DNA of 48,687 bases, from positions 1 through 48,687 of the forward strand of contig OMSJ01000009.1 in assembly GCA_900313705.1 (NCBI GenBank). The letters run 5' to 3'. Shown here piece after piece: positions 25,984 to 36,100 of the stretch (its first letter is position 1; each line of letters starts with the position of its first letter). Both the position numbers and the translations under genes were made by a program. The DNA comes from an uncultured Prevotellaceae bacterium. GTDB taxonomy: Bacteria > Bacteroidota > Bacteroidia > Bacteroidales > Bacteroidaceae. The notes beneath the pieces are model-generated. The model worked only from the letters and a program-made list of their open reading frames with translations. It did not search any database and was not told the origin of the DNA.

Positions 25984-26262
25984 ATGACGAAAATTGAATT
26001 AGTAAAGATGGTTGCCGAGAAGACCGGCATTGATCAGCCCACAGCAATGGCTGCAGTAGAAGGTGTAATTGATTCCCTCAAGGAGTCTCTCATCAATAAG
26101 GAGAGCGTATTCATCCGTGGCTGGGGAACTTGGACACTCAAGCACCGCGCACAGAAGACTGCACGCAACATATCTAAGAACACCACCATGATTATCCCCG
26201 CTCACGACATTCCTTACTTCAAGCCCTGTAAGGACTTCATGGAAGCCGTAGCCAAAGCATAA
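25984..26262 (+). CDS. HU/IHF-family DNA-binding protein
   Basis: A 92-aa nucleoid protein that bends and compacts DNA. It starts MTKIELVKMVAEKTG, with two N-terminal helices, the beta-arm region (FIRGWGTWTLKHRAQKTARN, then ISKNTTMIIPAHDIPYFKP) and a final helix FMEAVAKA. RNI(S/T)K and the proline near the arm tip are the family DNA-contact features. WGTW replaces the more usual FGSF. The frame is open far upstream into radA, but the -7 box at 25926 and the family start fix the ATG at 25984. Monocistronic, with strong hairpins downstream. Confidence 0.93.
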   Translation: MTKIELVKMVAEKTGIDQPTAMAAVEGVIDSLKESLINKESVFIRGWGTWTLKHRAQKTARNISKNTTMIIPAHDIPYFKPCKDFMEAVAKA

Positions 26263-26284
26263 AAAGAATACAGTCCCCTCCCCG

Positions 26285-26354
26285 CTCCCCTTTTGGGGGA
26301 GTGCCTCAAAGGGAGGCCCGTTATCTGCTCTCCCCTAAAAAGGAGAGTTTTTTT
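26285..26354 (+). terminator. two hairpins and T-tract after the HU gene
   Basis: CTCCCC-TTTT-GGGGGAG (26285-26301), then CTCTCC (26328-26333) pairing with GGAGAG (26342-26347) and seven T residues (26348-26354). The second is a good intrinsic terminator. The sequence is of the same kind as the CTCCCCTTAAAGGGGAG repeats found inside genes. Confidence 0.8.
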
Positions 26355-26589
26355 ATATATCCCAAGTTTCGCATATTAAGAAGATATAAGAAGACAAAGG
26401 AAGATATGCCGCTTTTAGCGGCGAAGATAGAAGACGATACCACAGGTAAATTGAAAGTTGAAAGTTGAAAATTCAAAGTTAGAGCGGCAAGACTAACGTC
26501 ATTTATCTTCTTCTATCTACTTCTAACTCCTTCTATCTACGTGGCAAGCGGAGCTTGCGAAAGTTGAATTATATATATAATAATGTATT
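26355..26589. other. gene-free stretch of simple repeats before the GH92 gene
   Basis: It holds AAGAAGATA-type units (26380-26440), a GCCGCTTTTAGCGGC hairpin (26408-26422), TTGAAAGTTGAAAGTTGAAA near 26452, CTTCTATCTACTTCTAACTC around 26510-26530, and a GCAAGCGGAGCTTGC hairpin (26544-26558). No TAnnTTTG box was found for GH92. Confidence 0.6.
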
Positions 26590-28923
26590 ATGAAGAAAAT
26601 CCTTGTACTGGCAGTTCCCTTGTTTGCCTTATCATTAAATGCACTTCCCCAAGGAGGAGCTGAGAAGCAGCCTATTGATTACGTCAATCCCATCATCGGC
26701 ACGAATGGCATGGGGCATACCTTCCCGGGAGCCTGTGTGCCCTTCGGCATCGTACAGCTCAGTCCGGAGACAGACACCATTCCCCACAACGTGGATGGAC
26801 GCTATCAGGGCAAAGTCTATGAGTACTGTGCCGGTTATCAGCATCGCGACAAGACCATTGTCGGCTTCAGTCACACCCACCTGAGCGGAACAGGCCATTC
26901 GGACCTCGGCGACATCCTCATCATGCCAACAACAGGAAAGATACAGACCAACCCTGGAACTTCCGATGCTCCAGAAGCAGGCTATCGTTCACGCTTCTCA
27001 CATGACACAGAGAAATGCTCTCCGGGCTATTATGAGGTCAAGCTTGAAGACTACGACATACTTGCACAACTCACTGCAACACAGCGTGTAGGTATGCATC
27101 GTTATACCTTTCCTTCAGGGCAGGCACAGTTCATCCTCGACCTTGGACACGGCATCTACAACTATCAAGGCAAGACGCTTTGGAGCTATCTCCGTGTCGA
27201 GAACGATACTTTGCTGACAGGCTATCGCATTACCAACGGCTGGGCTCGACAGAACTACACTTACTTCGCCATCTCGCTTTCCGAACCTATCCAGAGCTAC
27301 GGCTACAACGACAAGCAGCGAATGAAGTATTCTGGCTTTTGGCGCAAGAACGACATCCACCACAACTTCCCTGACATGGCAGGCCGCGAGATTGCGGCTT
27401 ACTTCCGTTTCAACCTTCCTGCCAGTCATCAGCTCACCATTAAGGTAGCCCTTTCTGCCGTCAGCCAGAGCGGAGCATTAGCCAACCTGAGGGCTGAAGC
27501 AGCAGGGCTCTCCTTCGACCAGGTGAAGCAACGTGCCACAGAACGCTGGACAAAGGAGCTGACTGGACTGGAAATAGAAGGCACCGACGATCAGAAAGCC
27601 CTCTTCTACACGTCGCTCTATCATACCATGATTAATCCCTCCGTCTATATGGACGTCGATGGCAAGTATCGTGGCAACGACATGGATATACATCAGGCCG
27701 ACGGCTTCACCAACTACACCATCTTCTCCCTTTGGGACACCTATCGTGCCGAGCATCCGCTGCTCAACCTCATCAAACCCAAGCAAGGCGCAGACATGGC
27801 GGAGAGCATGATACGCATCCAGCAGCAGAGCGCACTCGACCTGTTGCCTGTCTGGTATCTCATGGCCAACGAAGGCTGGTGCATGAGTGGCTATCATGCT
27901 GTCAGCGTCCTGTCGGATGTCGCAAAGAAGCTCGGCATCAAGGACAAGAAGATGATGCTCGAAGCCATGAAGGCAACGGCCAACTCCAAGTGGATGGAAG
28001 GACTCACCGACTACATCCAGTACGGCTACGTTCCTTATGACCGCTGTGGCACAAGTGCCAGCAACACCCTGGAATATGCCTATGACGACTGGACCATCTA
28101 TCAGGCAGCTCTCGATGCAGGCAACAAGGAAATGGCCGAGACCTTTAAGAAGCGTGCCTTGAACTACCGTAATGTCTTCAATCCTGCCATCGGACTGGCT
28201 TGTCCGAAGTACAAGGACGGTAGCTGGAAGAAGGACTTCTCTCCCTTGCAGACCTATGGCGAAGGTTTCATAGAAGGCAACAGCGCCAATTACTCCTTCC
28301 ATGTACCCCATGACGTGAAGGGCATGATTGCCTGCTTCGGCGGCGACAAGAAGTTCATCGAACGTCTCGACAACCTCTTTGCCGAACCTCTTGACAAGAA
28401 GTACTATGAGGACAATGAGGACATCGAAGAAGAGTGTCTGCTTGGCGGCTATGTGCATGGCAACGAACCCAGCCATCATATTCCATATCTCTATGCCTGG
28501 ACGTCTCAGCCATGGAAAAGCCAGTACTGGCTGCGCGAGATAATGAACCGTATGTACGTCAACAACATCGATGGTCTGCATGGCAACGACGACTGCGGCC
28601 AGATGTCAGCATGGTATATCTTCACGGCGATGGGCTTCTATCCTGTCTGCCCAGGCAGCGACCAATATGTCCTCGGTGCTCCGTACGTTCCCTCCTGCAA
28701 GCTCACCTTGCCCAACGGGAAGCTCTTCCTCATCAAGGCTCCCGGTGTCAGCGACAAGAAGCGTTACGTCAAAGAGGTGCGCCTCAATGGTAAGCTTTAC
28801 GACAAGCTCTACCTGACTCATGCCGACATCATGGCTGGCGGCACACTCGAATTCATTATGAGTGCCACGCCCAACCGCAAGCGTTGCGTTGCCTCGGGCA
28901 AACCCTATTCGCTGAGCGATTAG
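26590..28923 (+). CDS. GH92 alpha-1,2-mannosidase, secreted
   Basis: Calcium-dependent exo-alpha-mannosidase family, typically trimming high-mannose N-glycans in gut Bacteroidetes. The 777-aa protein has a signal peptide (MKKILVLAVPLFALSLNALP), an N-terminal beta-sandwich starting YVNPIIGTNGMGHTFPGACV, and an (alpha/alpha)6 barrel with family motifs: LWDTYRAEHPL, HGNEPSHHIPYLYAW (from residue 623) and GNDDCGQMSAWYIFTAMGFY (from 665). The cleavage site ends without a clear lipobox, so it is probably periplasmic. The linkage specificity is inferred from the family. It stands alone, with no SusC/SusD pair, before a FAS1 lipoprotein and a convergent GH20 gene. Confidence 0.95.
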   Translation: MKKILVLAVPLFALSLNALPQGGAEKQPIDYVNPIIGTNGMGHTFPGACVPFGIVQLSPETDTIPHNVDGRYQGKVYEYCAGYQHRDKTIVGFSHTHLSGTGHSDLGDILIMPTTGKIQTNPGTSDAPEAGYRSRFSHDTEKCSPGYYEVKLEDYDILAQLTATQRVGMHRYTFPSGQAQFILDLGHGIYNYQGKTLWSYLRVENDTLLTGYRITNGWARQNYTYFAISLSEPIQSYGYNDKQRMKYSGFWRKNDIHHNFPDMAGREIAAYFRFNLPASHQLTIKVALSAVSQSGALANLRAEAAGLSFDQVKQRATERWTKELTGLEIEGTDDQKALFYTSLYHTMINPSVYMDVDGKYRGNDMDIHQADGFTNYTIFSLWDTYRAEHPLLNLIKPKQGADMAESMIRIQQQSALDLLPVWYLMANEGWCMSGYHAVSVLSDVAKKLGIKDKKMMLEAMKATANSKWMEGLTDYIQYGYVPYDRCGTSASNTLEYAYDDWTIYQAALDAGNKEMAETFKKRALNYRNVFNPAIGLACPKYKDGSWKKDFSPLQTYGEGFIEGNSANYSFHVPHDVKGMIACFGGDKKFIERLDNLFAEPLDKKYYEDNEDIEEECLLGGYVHGNEPSHHIPYLYAWTSQPWKSQYWLREIMNRMYVNNIDGLHGNDDCGQMSAWYIFTAMGFYPVCPGSDQYVLGAPYVPSCKLTLPNGKLFLIKAPGVSDKKRYVKEVRLNGKLYDKLYLTHADIMAGGTLEFIMSATPNRKRCVASGKPYSLSD

Positions 28924-29082
28924 TTCTCCTGTATGTAACAGGACAGCATATCGGGCAGTTGTTCCTTCGGAATGACTGCCTTTTCTGTATGTTTTTGTCC
29001 GTTACGGTACACTTTATTACACTTTCTGCAAAAGATTATAAAATTTCTTTATTAAGAATGCTCAAGAAACCGATTAAAATTA

Positions 29083-29090
29083 TAACTTTG
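29083..29090 (+). promoter_or_regulatory. -7 box for the FAS1 lipoprotein
   Basis: TAACTTTG, 28 nt before the ATG at 29119. Confidence 0.65.
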
Positions 29091-29118
29091 CACAGAATAC
29101 CTTAAAAAAACATATAAC

Positions 29119-31242
29119 ATGAAAAGGATATATGAGAAAGCCATAGCCCTGTTCATCGTGACGACTATATGCTTGGGATGTAAGGAACAGATAGACACAT
29201 CTGCCCGATACGTCTTTACATCCGATAGTGCACTTGGCTATCTGGAAAAGCACGAGAAGTACTCGGAATACGTCAGGCTCCTGAACATGACTCCCATATC
29301 GCAGAGGAGTCGCAGTACCGTAGGCCAGTTGTTGTCGGCACGCGGGCACTTCACCGTATTTGCCCCTACAAACGAGGCTATTCAGAACTACCTCAATGAG
29401 CTCTGTGAAGAAGACCCCACCATATTGAGCTCACCCTCATGGGACAGCTTCAGCACCGACAAGAAACGCGACTCCATCATGAGCGTGATAGTCCACAACT
29501 CCATCATCGACTCTGGCGACCACGAAGAAGCCTTCCTTACGAATGACTTCCCGAAGGAGAACGGCACGGAGTTCCCCCTCAACAACATGAACGACCGCAG
29601 GCTCTCTGTCCTCTATCAGGGAGTTGACACCATCTACATCAACAACACCTGCCGTGTCAATATCAAGGAGCGCGACATACAGACCACCAACGGCATCATC
29701 CACCAGATGGAACGCGTCATCGCTCCTAAAGACGTCACAGCTGCGCTTTACCTGCAGGAGATACTTGACCAGCAGAAGGAGGGTTACCTTGTCATGGCAA
29801 AGGCTATCCAAGCTTGCGGGCTGATGGACACACTCTCGAAAATCAGGGACGAAGTCTATGAGAACCGTTACCAGAAGGGCGAGATACCAGAGAACGTACA
29901 CATGTACATCGACGGACACTTCCCCAACGGCGACAACTGGACACCAAGACACCGACTCTATGGATTTACCATCTTTGCTGAGACCGATGACTTCTGGCGT
30001 TCACAAGGCCTCGACCCCCATGCACCATCATCTACCCTGTTGCCCCAGCTCATCTCGTGGATTATCGCCAACAAACAGTATTCAATTGACGATGCCTTCA
30101 CGACCGACGAACACTACGATCAGGAGTCGAACCTGCTCTACCAGTGGACCACCTACCACATTCTGCCTTTCCGCACTCCAGCGGACCGACTCGTCTTCCA
30201 CGTCAACGAATTCGGCTATAGCATCAGCAATCCATATAACTACACCATTCCCATGTACGAAATCTATACCACCATGGGCAAACGGCGACTGCTGAAAATC
30301 TACGAAAGCAAAGAGTCCGACGGCATCTACCTCAACCGATTCCCCAACCTCGACAACAGCCGTACAGGCGTCCTACACGAACTCTCATGCGACCCTGCGA
30401 ATGAAGGCTGCTTTGTCGATAGGAACCCCAGCAAGGCTGTACTCAACGACATCATCAACTGCTGCATCTACCCCATCGGTGCACCATTGTCATACAACGA
30501 TGCCGTGCGCGACAATCTTGCACGCCAGCGTCTGCGCTTCGACGGCATGACACTCTTCCCCGAAGCCATGAACAACGACATACGCCTCAAGCGCTCTGGC
30601 GACGAGAAGAACCAGGACGTCTATATCCCAACCACCAGCATCTACAACTACTTCGAGAACATGCAGATGAACGACCAGACCATCTTCATCTACCTCAATG
30701 CATACGGCTACAACTGGTGCAACCTCCACAGCGACGAGATGAAAGCCAAGAAGCGTTTCGAAATAACCTTCAAGCTCCCGCCCGTGCCCAGACGCACCAC
30801 CTATGAGTTCCGCTACGACGTACTGCCCAATGGCGACCGAGGCATCCAGCAGTTCTACTTCGGCGAAGACCCCAACCGTCTGCCTGCTGCCGGCATTCCG
30901 GTGAACCTGACCAGAGGCATAGGCACCATGAACGTCGGATGGGAGAAGGATGGCGACGACATCGACTACAACATCGAAGTCGATAAGCGACTCCGCAACA
31001 ACGGCGTCATGAAAGGAGCCAAGAGCGTCACAGCAGACGGTAGTTCCGGCGACATCGAGCGCAACCGCAACAGCAACCTGCGCTACATCATCATCCGCCA
31101 GACCATGGACCCCGACAAGACCTACTACATGAAAGTGAAGTCGGTCCTCGACTCCGAAGAGAAGGAGTTCTACATGGACTACATGGAATACTGTCCCAAG
31201 GAGGTCTATGACAATCCCGAAGAGCCAGAGGACATCTGGTGA
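29119..31242 (+). CDS. fasciclin (FAS1)-domain lipoprotein
   Basis: A 707-aa surface or periplasmic lipoprotein: signal sequence ALFIVTTICLGC with Cys21 as lipobox cysteine. FAS1 domain 1 is at about 33-205, with the family H1 motif GHFTVFAPTNEAIQNYL and the closing TTNGIIHQMERVI. A second FAS1-like domain, at about 215-360, has HRLYGFTIFAETDDFW and LLYQWTTYHILPFRT. The C-terminal half is beta-rich and not recognised. FAS1 proteins mediate adhesion or bind carbohydrate-related ligands; in Bacteroidetes they often sit in polysaccharide loci with SusC/SusD, which are absent here. Role unknown. Confidence 0.85.
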   Translation: MKRIYEKAIALFIVTTICLGCKEQIDTSARYVFTSDSALGYLEKHEKYSEYVRLLNMTPISQRSRSTVGQLLSARGHFTVFAPTNEAIQNYLNELCEEDPTILSSPSWDSFSTDKKRDSIMSVIVHNSIIDSGDHEEAFLTNDFPKENGTEFPLNNMNDRRLSVLYQGVDTIYINNTCRVNIKERDIQTTNGIIHQMERVIAPKDVTAALYLQEILDQQKEGYLVMAKAIQACGLMDTLSKIRDEVYENRYQKGEIPENVHMYIDGHFPNGDNWTPRHRLYGFTIFAETDDFWRSQGLDPHAPSSTLLPQLISWIIANKQYSIDDAFTTDEHYDQESNLLYQWTTYHILPFRTPADRLVFHVNEFGYSISNPYNYTIPMYEIYTTMGKRRLLKIYESKESDGIYLNRFPNLDNSRTGVLHELSCDPANEGCFVDRNPSKAVLNDIINCCIYPIGAPLSYNDAVRDNLARQRLRFDGMTLFPEAMNNDIRLKRSGDEKNQDVYIPTTSIYNYFENMQMNDQTIFIYLNAYGYNWCNLHSDEMKAKKRFEITFKLPPVPRRTTYEFRYDVLPNGDRGIQQFYFGEDPNRLPAAGIPVNLTRGIGTMNVGWEKDGDDIDYNIEVDKRLRNNGVMKGAKSVTADGSSGDIERNRNSNLRYIIIRQTMDPDKTYYMKVKSVLDSEEKEFYMDYMEYCPKEVYDNPEEPEDIW

Positions 31243-31384
31243 TTTCCACCGACACTCCTTCCTGCCATCAGATAAGTCGAAACGTATCCGGTTGGGTACG
31301 CGAGTGTCTCATTGTCTGCGGCATACAAGATTCTTTTAACCTCTACGGGGAAATCGGAAGGTCTCTCTCTGCTGCTTTACAAGG

Positions 31385-32935
31385 TTACGGCTGTTGGGAT
31401 GGAGGATACACAGTATATCCCCATTTGCGAGCTGCTGCTGACAGAGCTGTTGCTCTTCGCTCGAAGCCTGACCAGTCTTTTCTCTCAGCCTGACTCCAGC
31501 CTGTTTCTGCAATAGCAAAGATGCGGGGATAGAGCATCATCTCGGCATGCCAGGCGTCCTGAACATGTTCTGTCCATAAGTTACCCTGGACGCCCAGGAC
31601 ATGATGAGCATCTGCCTCTGAAATGCTTTTCGCCACAGGTTCAAAGGAATAGACCTTCTCCAAAGACACAAGACGTCCCACGGGTCGGAACTGAGCTGGG
31701 TCTTGGTGATAGTCCAGATAATAATAATGTGTAGGCGTGAAGATTACATCATGCCCTTCCTTGATGGCTTGCAGGCCAGCCTCTGTCCCGTGCCAGGACA
31801 TGACGGTAGCATCGGGAGCCAGGCCTCCCTGCAGGATTTCGTCCCAACCGATGATGCGCTTGCCGTGCGCGTGGGCAAAACGTTCCATCCGCTTTATCAT
31901 GTAGCTCTGAAGCTCTTCCACACGCTCCAGCCCTTCGGCCTTCATTCGAGCCTGACAGTCTGGGCAAAGCTTCCAGTTGTTCTTACGAGCTTCGTCGCCG
32001 CCAATATGGATGTACTGCGAGGGAAACATATCGAAGACCTCCAGCAACACCTTCTCCAGGAATTGGTAGGTACTCTCCTTTCCTGGACAAAGTTCCCAAG
32101 GGTCTTTGCCTCCACCAGGCAGGCTGCAAGCAAGTTCGGGATAAGCCGCACGGGTCTCGTAGTTATGCCCCGGCATCTCTATTTCGGGAATCACCTCAAT
32201 GTGCCTCTCGTTGGCAGACGACAGGAGCTCAGCAATATCCTGCTTTGTATAGTATCCGCCATAAGCTCCTGGCGCTGACTTACCCTCAGGTCGTAGAGCT
32301 TCGCTTCCTTCTTCCACGAAAGGTCCGCCTATTTCGTCCTTCTCCCAATCCCAGAAAAAGGCCTGTGGTCGCCATGCCGTCAGCTTGGTAAGCTTAGGAT
32401 AAGCATCAATTTGCAAGCGCCACCCAGGATTGTCCACCAGATGGAAATGAAATCGGTTCATCTTCAAGAGTGCCATCATTTCCAACTGTTTCTTCACGAA
32501 GTCCATGCCTTGGAAATGGCGGCTCACGTCGAGCATCATGCCCCGATACCTGAGGCGCGGCCAGTCGAGGATGGTGCAGCAGGCTACTGAACTGTCCAGC
32601 GAGGCCATCATCTTGAGCGTCTGACGGGCATAGAACACGCCTTCCTCATCGGCAGCCTCTATCTTCACACCCTTCCTTCCTACCTCCAGCCAATAGGCTG
32701 ACTTCATCTGCCAGTCTGCCAGTTCTCTACCCTCCAAACGTCGGCGGAGGGCTTTTTCCGAGATGCGTACCTTCTGTCGCAAGGCTTCGAGCCTGTTCGG
32801 ACTGATGGTTCCCAGCAGTTCGGAATAGGCTGCCGGAGCCGGAATCAAGTTCGTCGGCTGGGACTGTGCCTGAGTGCTCATCGTCCAAAGGGCAAGTATA
32901 AGCGCCATCAGCATCATACCTTTATGTAATTTCAT
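31385..32935 (-). CDS. GH20 beta-N-acetylhexosaminidase, secreted
   Basis: Removes terminal beta-linked GlcNAc or GalNAc from glycans. The 516-aa protein has a signal peptide (MKLHKGMMLMALILALWTMS, cut near AQA), a GH20b domain at about 25-125, and a catalytic TIM barrel from LRYRGMMLDVSRHFQGMDFV. The catalytic Asp-Glu pair is Asp314-Glu315 in HIGGDEARK. Sugar-contact motifs include HFHLVDNPGWRLQID, PEIEMPGH, GWDEIL and the tryptophans near VMSWHGTEAG and GNLWTEH. The ATG at 32944 is the alternative start. Convergent with the FAS1 gene; the 140 nt between holds nothing recognisable. Confidence 0.94.
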   Translation of the reverse strand: MKLHKGMMLMALILALWTMSTQAQSQPTNLIPAPAAYSELLGTISPNRLEALRQKVRISEKALRRRLEGRELADWQMKSAYWLEVGRKGVKIEAADEEGVFYARQTLKMMASLDSSVACCTILDWPRLRYRGMMLDVSRHFQGMDFVKKQLEMMALLKMNRFHFHLVDNPGWRLQIDAYPKLTKLTAWRPQAFFWDWEKDEIGGPFVEEGSEALRPEGKSAPGAYGGYYTKQDIAELLSSANERHIEVIPEIEMPGHNYETRAAYPELACSLPGGGKDPWELCPGKESTYQFLEKVLLEVFDMFPSQYIHIGGDEARKNNWKLCPDCQARMKAEGLERVEELQSYMIKRMERFAHAHGKRIIGWDEILQGGLAPDATVMSWHGTEAGLQAIKEGHDVIFTPTHYYYLDYHQDPAQFRPVGRLVSLEKVYSFEPVAKSISEADAHHVLGVQGNLWTEHVQDAWHAEMMLYPRIFAIAETGWSQAERKDWSGFERRATALSAAARKWGYTVYPPSQQP

Positions 32936-33006
32936 TCCCGACATACTGCTTCTTATCCTTTCAGTTCTTTTATTCTATTCCTTCAGCATTACCTATGACC
33001 TATGCT

Positions 33007-33072
33007 TAGTTTGCCAATTAGCTACACGTAGTTTGCCAATTAGCTACACCTAGTTTGCCAATTAGCTAAGCT
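33007..33072. repeat. 22-nt tandem repeat array (family TTTGCCAATTAGCTA)
   Basis: Three units of 22 nt (33007, 33029, 33051) sharing TAGTTTGCCAATTAGCTA with a variable four-base joint (CACG, CACC, AGCT). It lies between the GH20 start and the CotH gene stop, both on the minus strand. Confidence 0.9.
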
Positions 33073-33126
33073 TAGTCAGCGAAGGCGGTGGCTTTAGTTG
33101 GGCTTTGAGGACTGGTATGATGTCAA

Positions 33127-36100
33127 TCACTTCACTTTTATGAGGCGTTTCTTTCCGTCGATGATGTAGATGCCAGTCTGGATGATGCGGTCGAGTCGTG
33201 TGCCGCTGAGGGTATAGATAGCCTTGCCATCGAGGTCACCGATGGGAGCTTCTATGCCATCTGCGTCACGATAGACGTTGACAATGGCTGTCCCTTCCTG
33301 ATTAGAACCGTCGGTAGCCCTGGCGGTAATGGTAGCCGTGCCCGGTGCGATGGCTGTGACGATGCCGTCGGAGACTGTTGCTACGCTGGCGTCGGACGTC
33401 AGCCAGGTGAGCGTCTTGACGGTTGCCGTTTCGGGCAGGACGCTGACGGTCAGGGTGGTGTCGTTGCCCATGATGATGTCGATACCTCGGGGCTTGAGCA
33501 CGACGGACGTGACGTAGGTCTTCGAGAGGTTGACTTCGTAGCTTGCATCTTCAGGCGAACATACCACACCGTCGGCTGTGACGATGTGCTGTCCGCTTAT
33601 CTGATAGGTGCCGCCCTGGAAGTTCTCTGCTCCGACGAGGGTGAAGGTAAGTGCCGTCCCGGAAGTGGCCTTCAGGTTTTCACTCTTCGGGGCAAAGACG
33701 ATGATGTGTGCGCCGTGTTTGTTCGGAAGGACGTGAGCCTCGTGCGATGGCGTGTTGATGCGTGAGCTGAAGGCGATGCTGCCATCCTGTATAGAAAGCC
33801 CTTCGGAGAGGACAATGTCGGCCTCATAGGCTGTGGCAGGTCGGCTCATGTTGGTCCATACCGTCAGCTTTCGCGTGCCGCCTGCCTTGACGGTTGCGTT
33901 GCTCGAATAGAGGTTTGCCGTCAGAGGCTCTTGCCCCAGGGGTATGCCGTCAATGAGTCGGCGGACCGTCACGACGTCGGCCACGTTAATCTTGTTGTCC
34001 AAGTTGGCGTCGGCGTTGACTTCGTGGAACCCTTCGGGCATATCGCCTGTCAGGTAGGATGCTATCCAGTCGGCATCGATGTCCTCCAGAATGCCGTTTC
34101 CATCCACGTCGCCAGCCATGTGACTGATGTTGTAGTAAGTGCCGTCTTCGCTCTTGATGACGACTTGGTGTGTGTCATCGAAGACGGGATAGGCATCGCT
34201 TCCGATGGTCTGATACCAGATAGGCTCCATGACCATCCCGTTATTGAGCTGGTAGCAAAGCTTTCCGCTTGCCGCTTCCTCGATGGTGATGCGGTTGACC
34301 TGCGTGGTGGAGATGGCGAAGCAGTTGATGGCAGAGGCGCTGCCGCGGTAGAAGTCGTTGCGGTAGCTGTAGCCGGTGATGGTTCCGATGCTGAAGCAGT
34401 TCTGCAAGGTAGCGTTTGTGCCGAGCCATCCGCTGATGGCAGCGGTTTCGCTCTTTCCGGTGATGTCGCCGGTGTTGTAGCAGTTGGTGATGGTGAAGGT
34501 GCAGGTGGAACCTTTGTTGTAGCCGATGATGCCGGCGGCATTGGCACCCGTCGCGGTGACGTCTGCTTCGTTGCCTACGAACGAGAAGGTGACGTTGCCG
34601 GCACCCGTGGAACCGCCTGCCAGTCCCACATAGTTGGCTCCGCTGATGGAGCAGGAACTGTCGAGGACAAGGTTGCAGATGGTGGCTCCTCCGCTGACGG
34701 CACCAAAGAGACCAGTATAGTCGTTGCCCGTGACATGGAGGTTGCTGATGCGGTGACACTGTCCGTCGAAGGTGCCCCGGAAAGTCTTCGTGTTGCTGCC
34801 TATAGGCCGGAACTGGCTGTTGTAGCCTTCCATGTCGATGTCGGCTTCAAGGTATGCGTTGCTGTACTGCGCTCCTTCGTTGACTATCTTGCTGAACTCA
34901 ATGAGCTGCTGAGGCGTAGAGATATAGTAAGTGGAGTCTGTATAAAGGGTGCCCGGATTATAGCCCAAGTAGTTGTCAATCCATGTCAGGCGAGCCGGAA
35001 TGTAGTCTCGCAAGACACCCACTTCTGCATCGTAGGAACCGAGTGCAAACACATTCTGATGAACCTTTTGGTCCAAGATGGGCCAACGGATGAAGTTGAG
35101 ATTGGCAGAAGCCTCCATCTCATGTTCCATGCTGTCCACGTATGCGACAAGCGTCTTCTCGTCGAGTAGCCCCTCCTTGCGATTGTTCCTCCATAATTGA
35201 TTGAGAAGCTGGTCGGCAGAACTGTCACCAAGAAGACGAGATACAAACGACTTCATGTTGCCGGCGGCACTACCGCCGTTATACGCCCAGTTGCTACGTC
35301 CGTTGACAGGATAGTTGCGCTGGTCGTTGTCGAAGGCGAGGTCGAAGTCCCAGCATGGTGAGACGTGGAACTGGTTCTCCTCTCGGTCCTTGTACATATA
35401 TACGCTCCAGTATGTATCCATGTTGCCAGAGAACTCGCCTACGAGGAAGTGCTTGAGGAAGGACTCGATATCGAGGTACTTGCGGTAACCGTTCTCAGGG
35501 TCTGTGTAGTTGCTTGCAAAGACAGCCGACTCCATCAGGTTGAAGTAGTTCTTGATGTAGTTGTGCTGCTGGGTGGTGATGTCGTCATCCCCCGGATGCT
35601 TGATGGTGACGGGGTTGCCTCGGCTGCTGCTGAACCAGCTTGACTCCTGGCTGGCATAGGCATCGACCTCAATGAGGTAGCCGCCCGTCAGCTCGGGTTC
35701 CTCGTTGTCCCACGTCTCCATCTCGGTGATGGGGACGCGGTTCTGGTCAACGGAAATCTGGTCGCATAGCTGATAGCAGCCCTTGTATTCGCCATTCATG
35801 ATGACATCGACGGGCTGGCACCAGGGCGTGTAGGGCATTCCTATGCGCTTGCTTACCTCAAAGGCAAGGCAGTTGCGCATCAGGGTCTTGTCGCCCCAAT
35901 TATTGATGAGCGTCCACTTCTTGGCCTTCGACGGGCTTTCTTGTGCCGAACCTCTGAGCATGTGGTGGCTCTTGCCATCAGCAAACTTGATGCGCCAAGG
36001 CTTCTTGGGATAGCCCCAAGATGCATTACCTCGGCCTCGGGCTGTAATTGGGTATTCCTGGATGCGTGTGCCGCCATCGTAGGTAATGGTAATAAACGAC

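Noticed and set aside
27478..28581. A 367-codon open frame antisense to GH92
   Set aside because: It is inside a gene with full family motifs, with no own promoter or family match.
31239..31515. Short open frames between the FAS1 and GH20 genes
   Set aside because: They overlap the 3' end of GH20 on the other strand and lack signals; the 140-nt gap looks empty.
33931..35169. A 412-codon open frame on the plus strand
   Set aside because: It lies wholly inside the CotH gene on the other strand, and its composition (valine- and aspartate-rich) is that of an antisense shadow.
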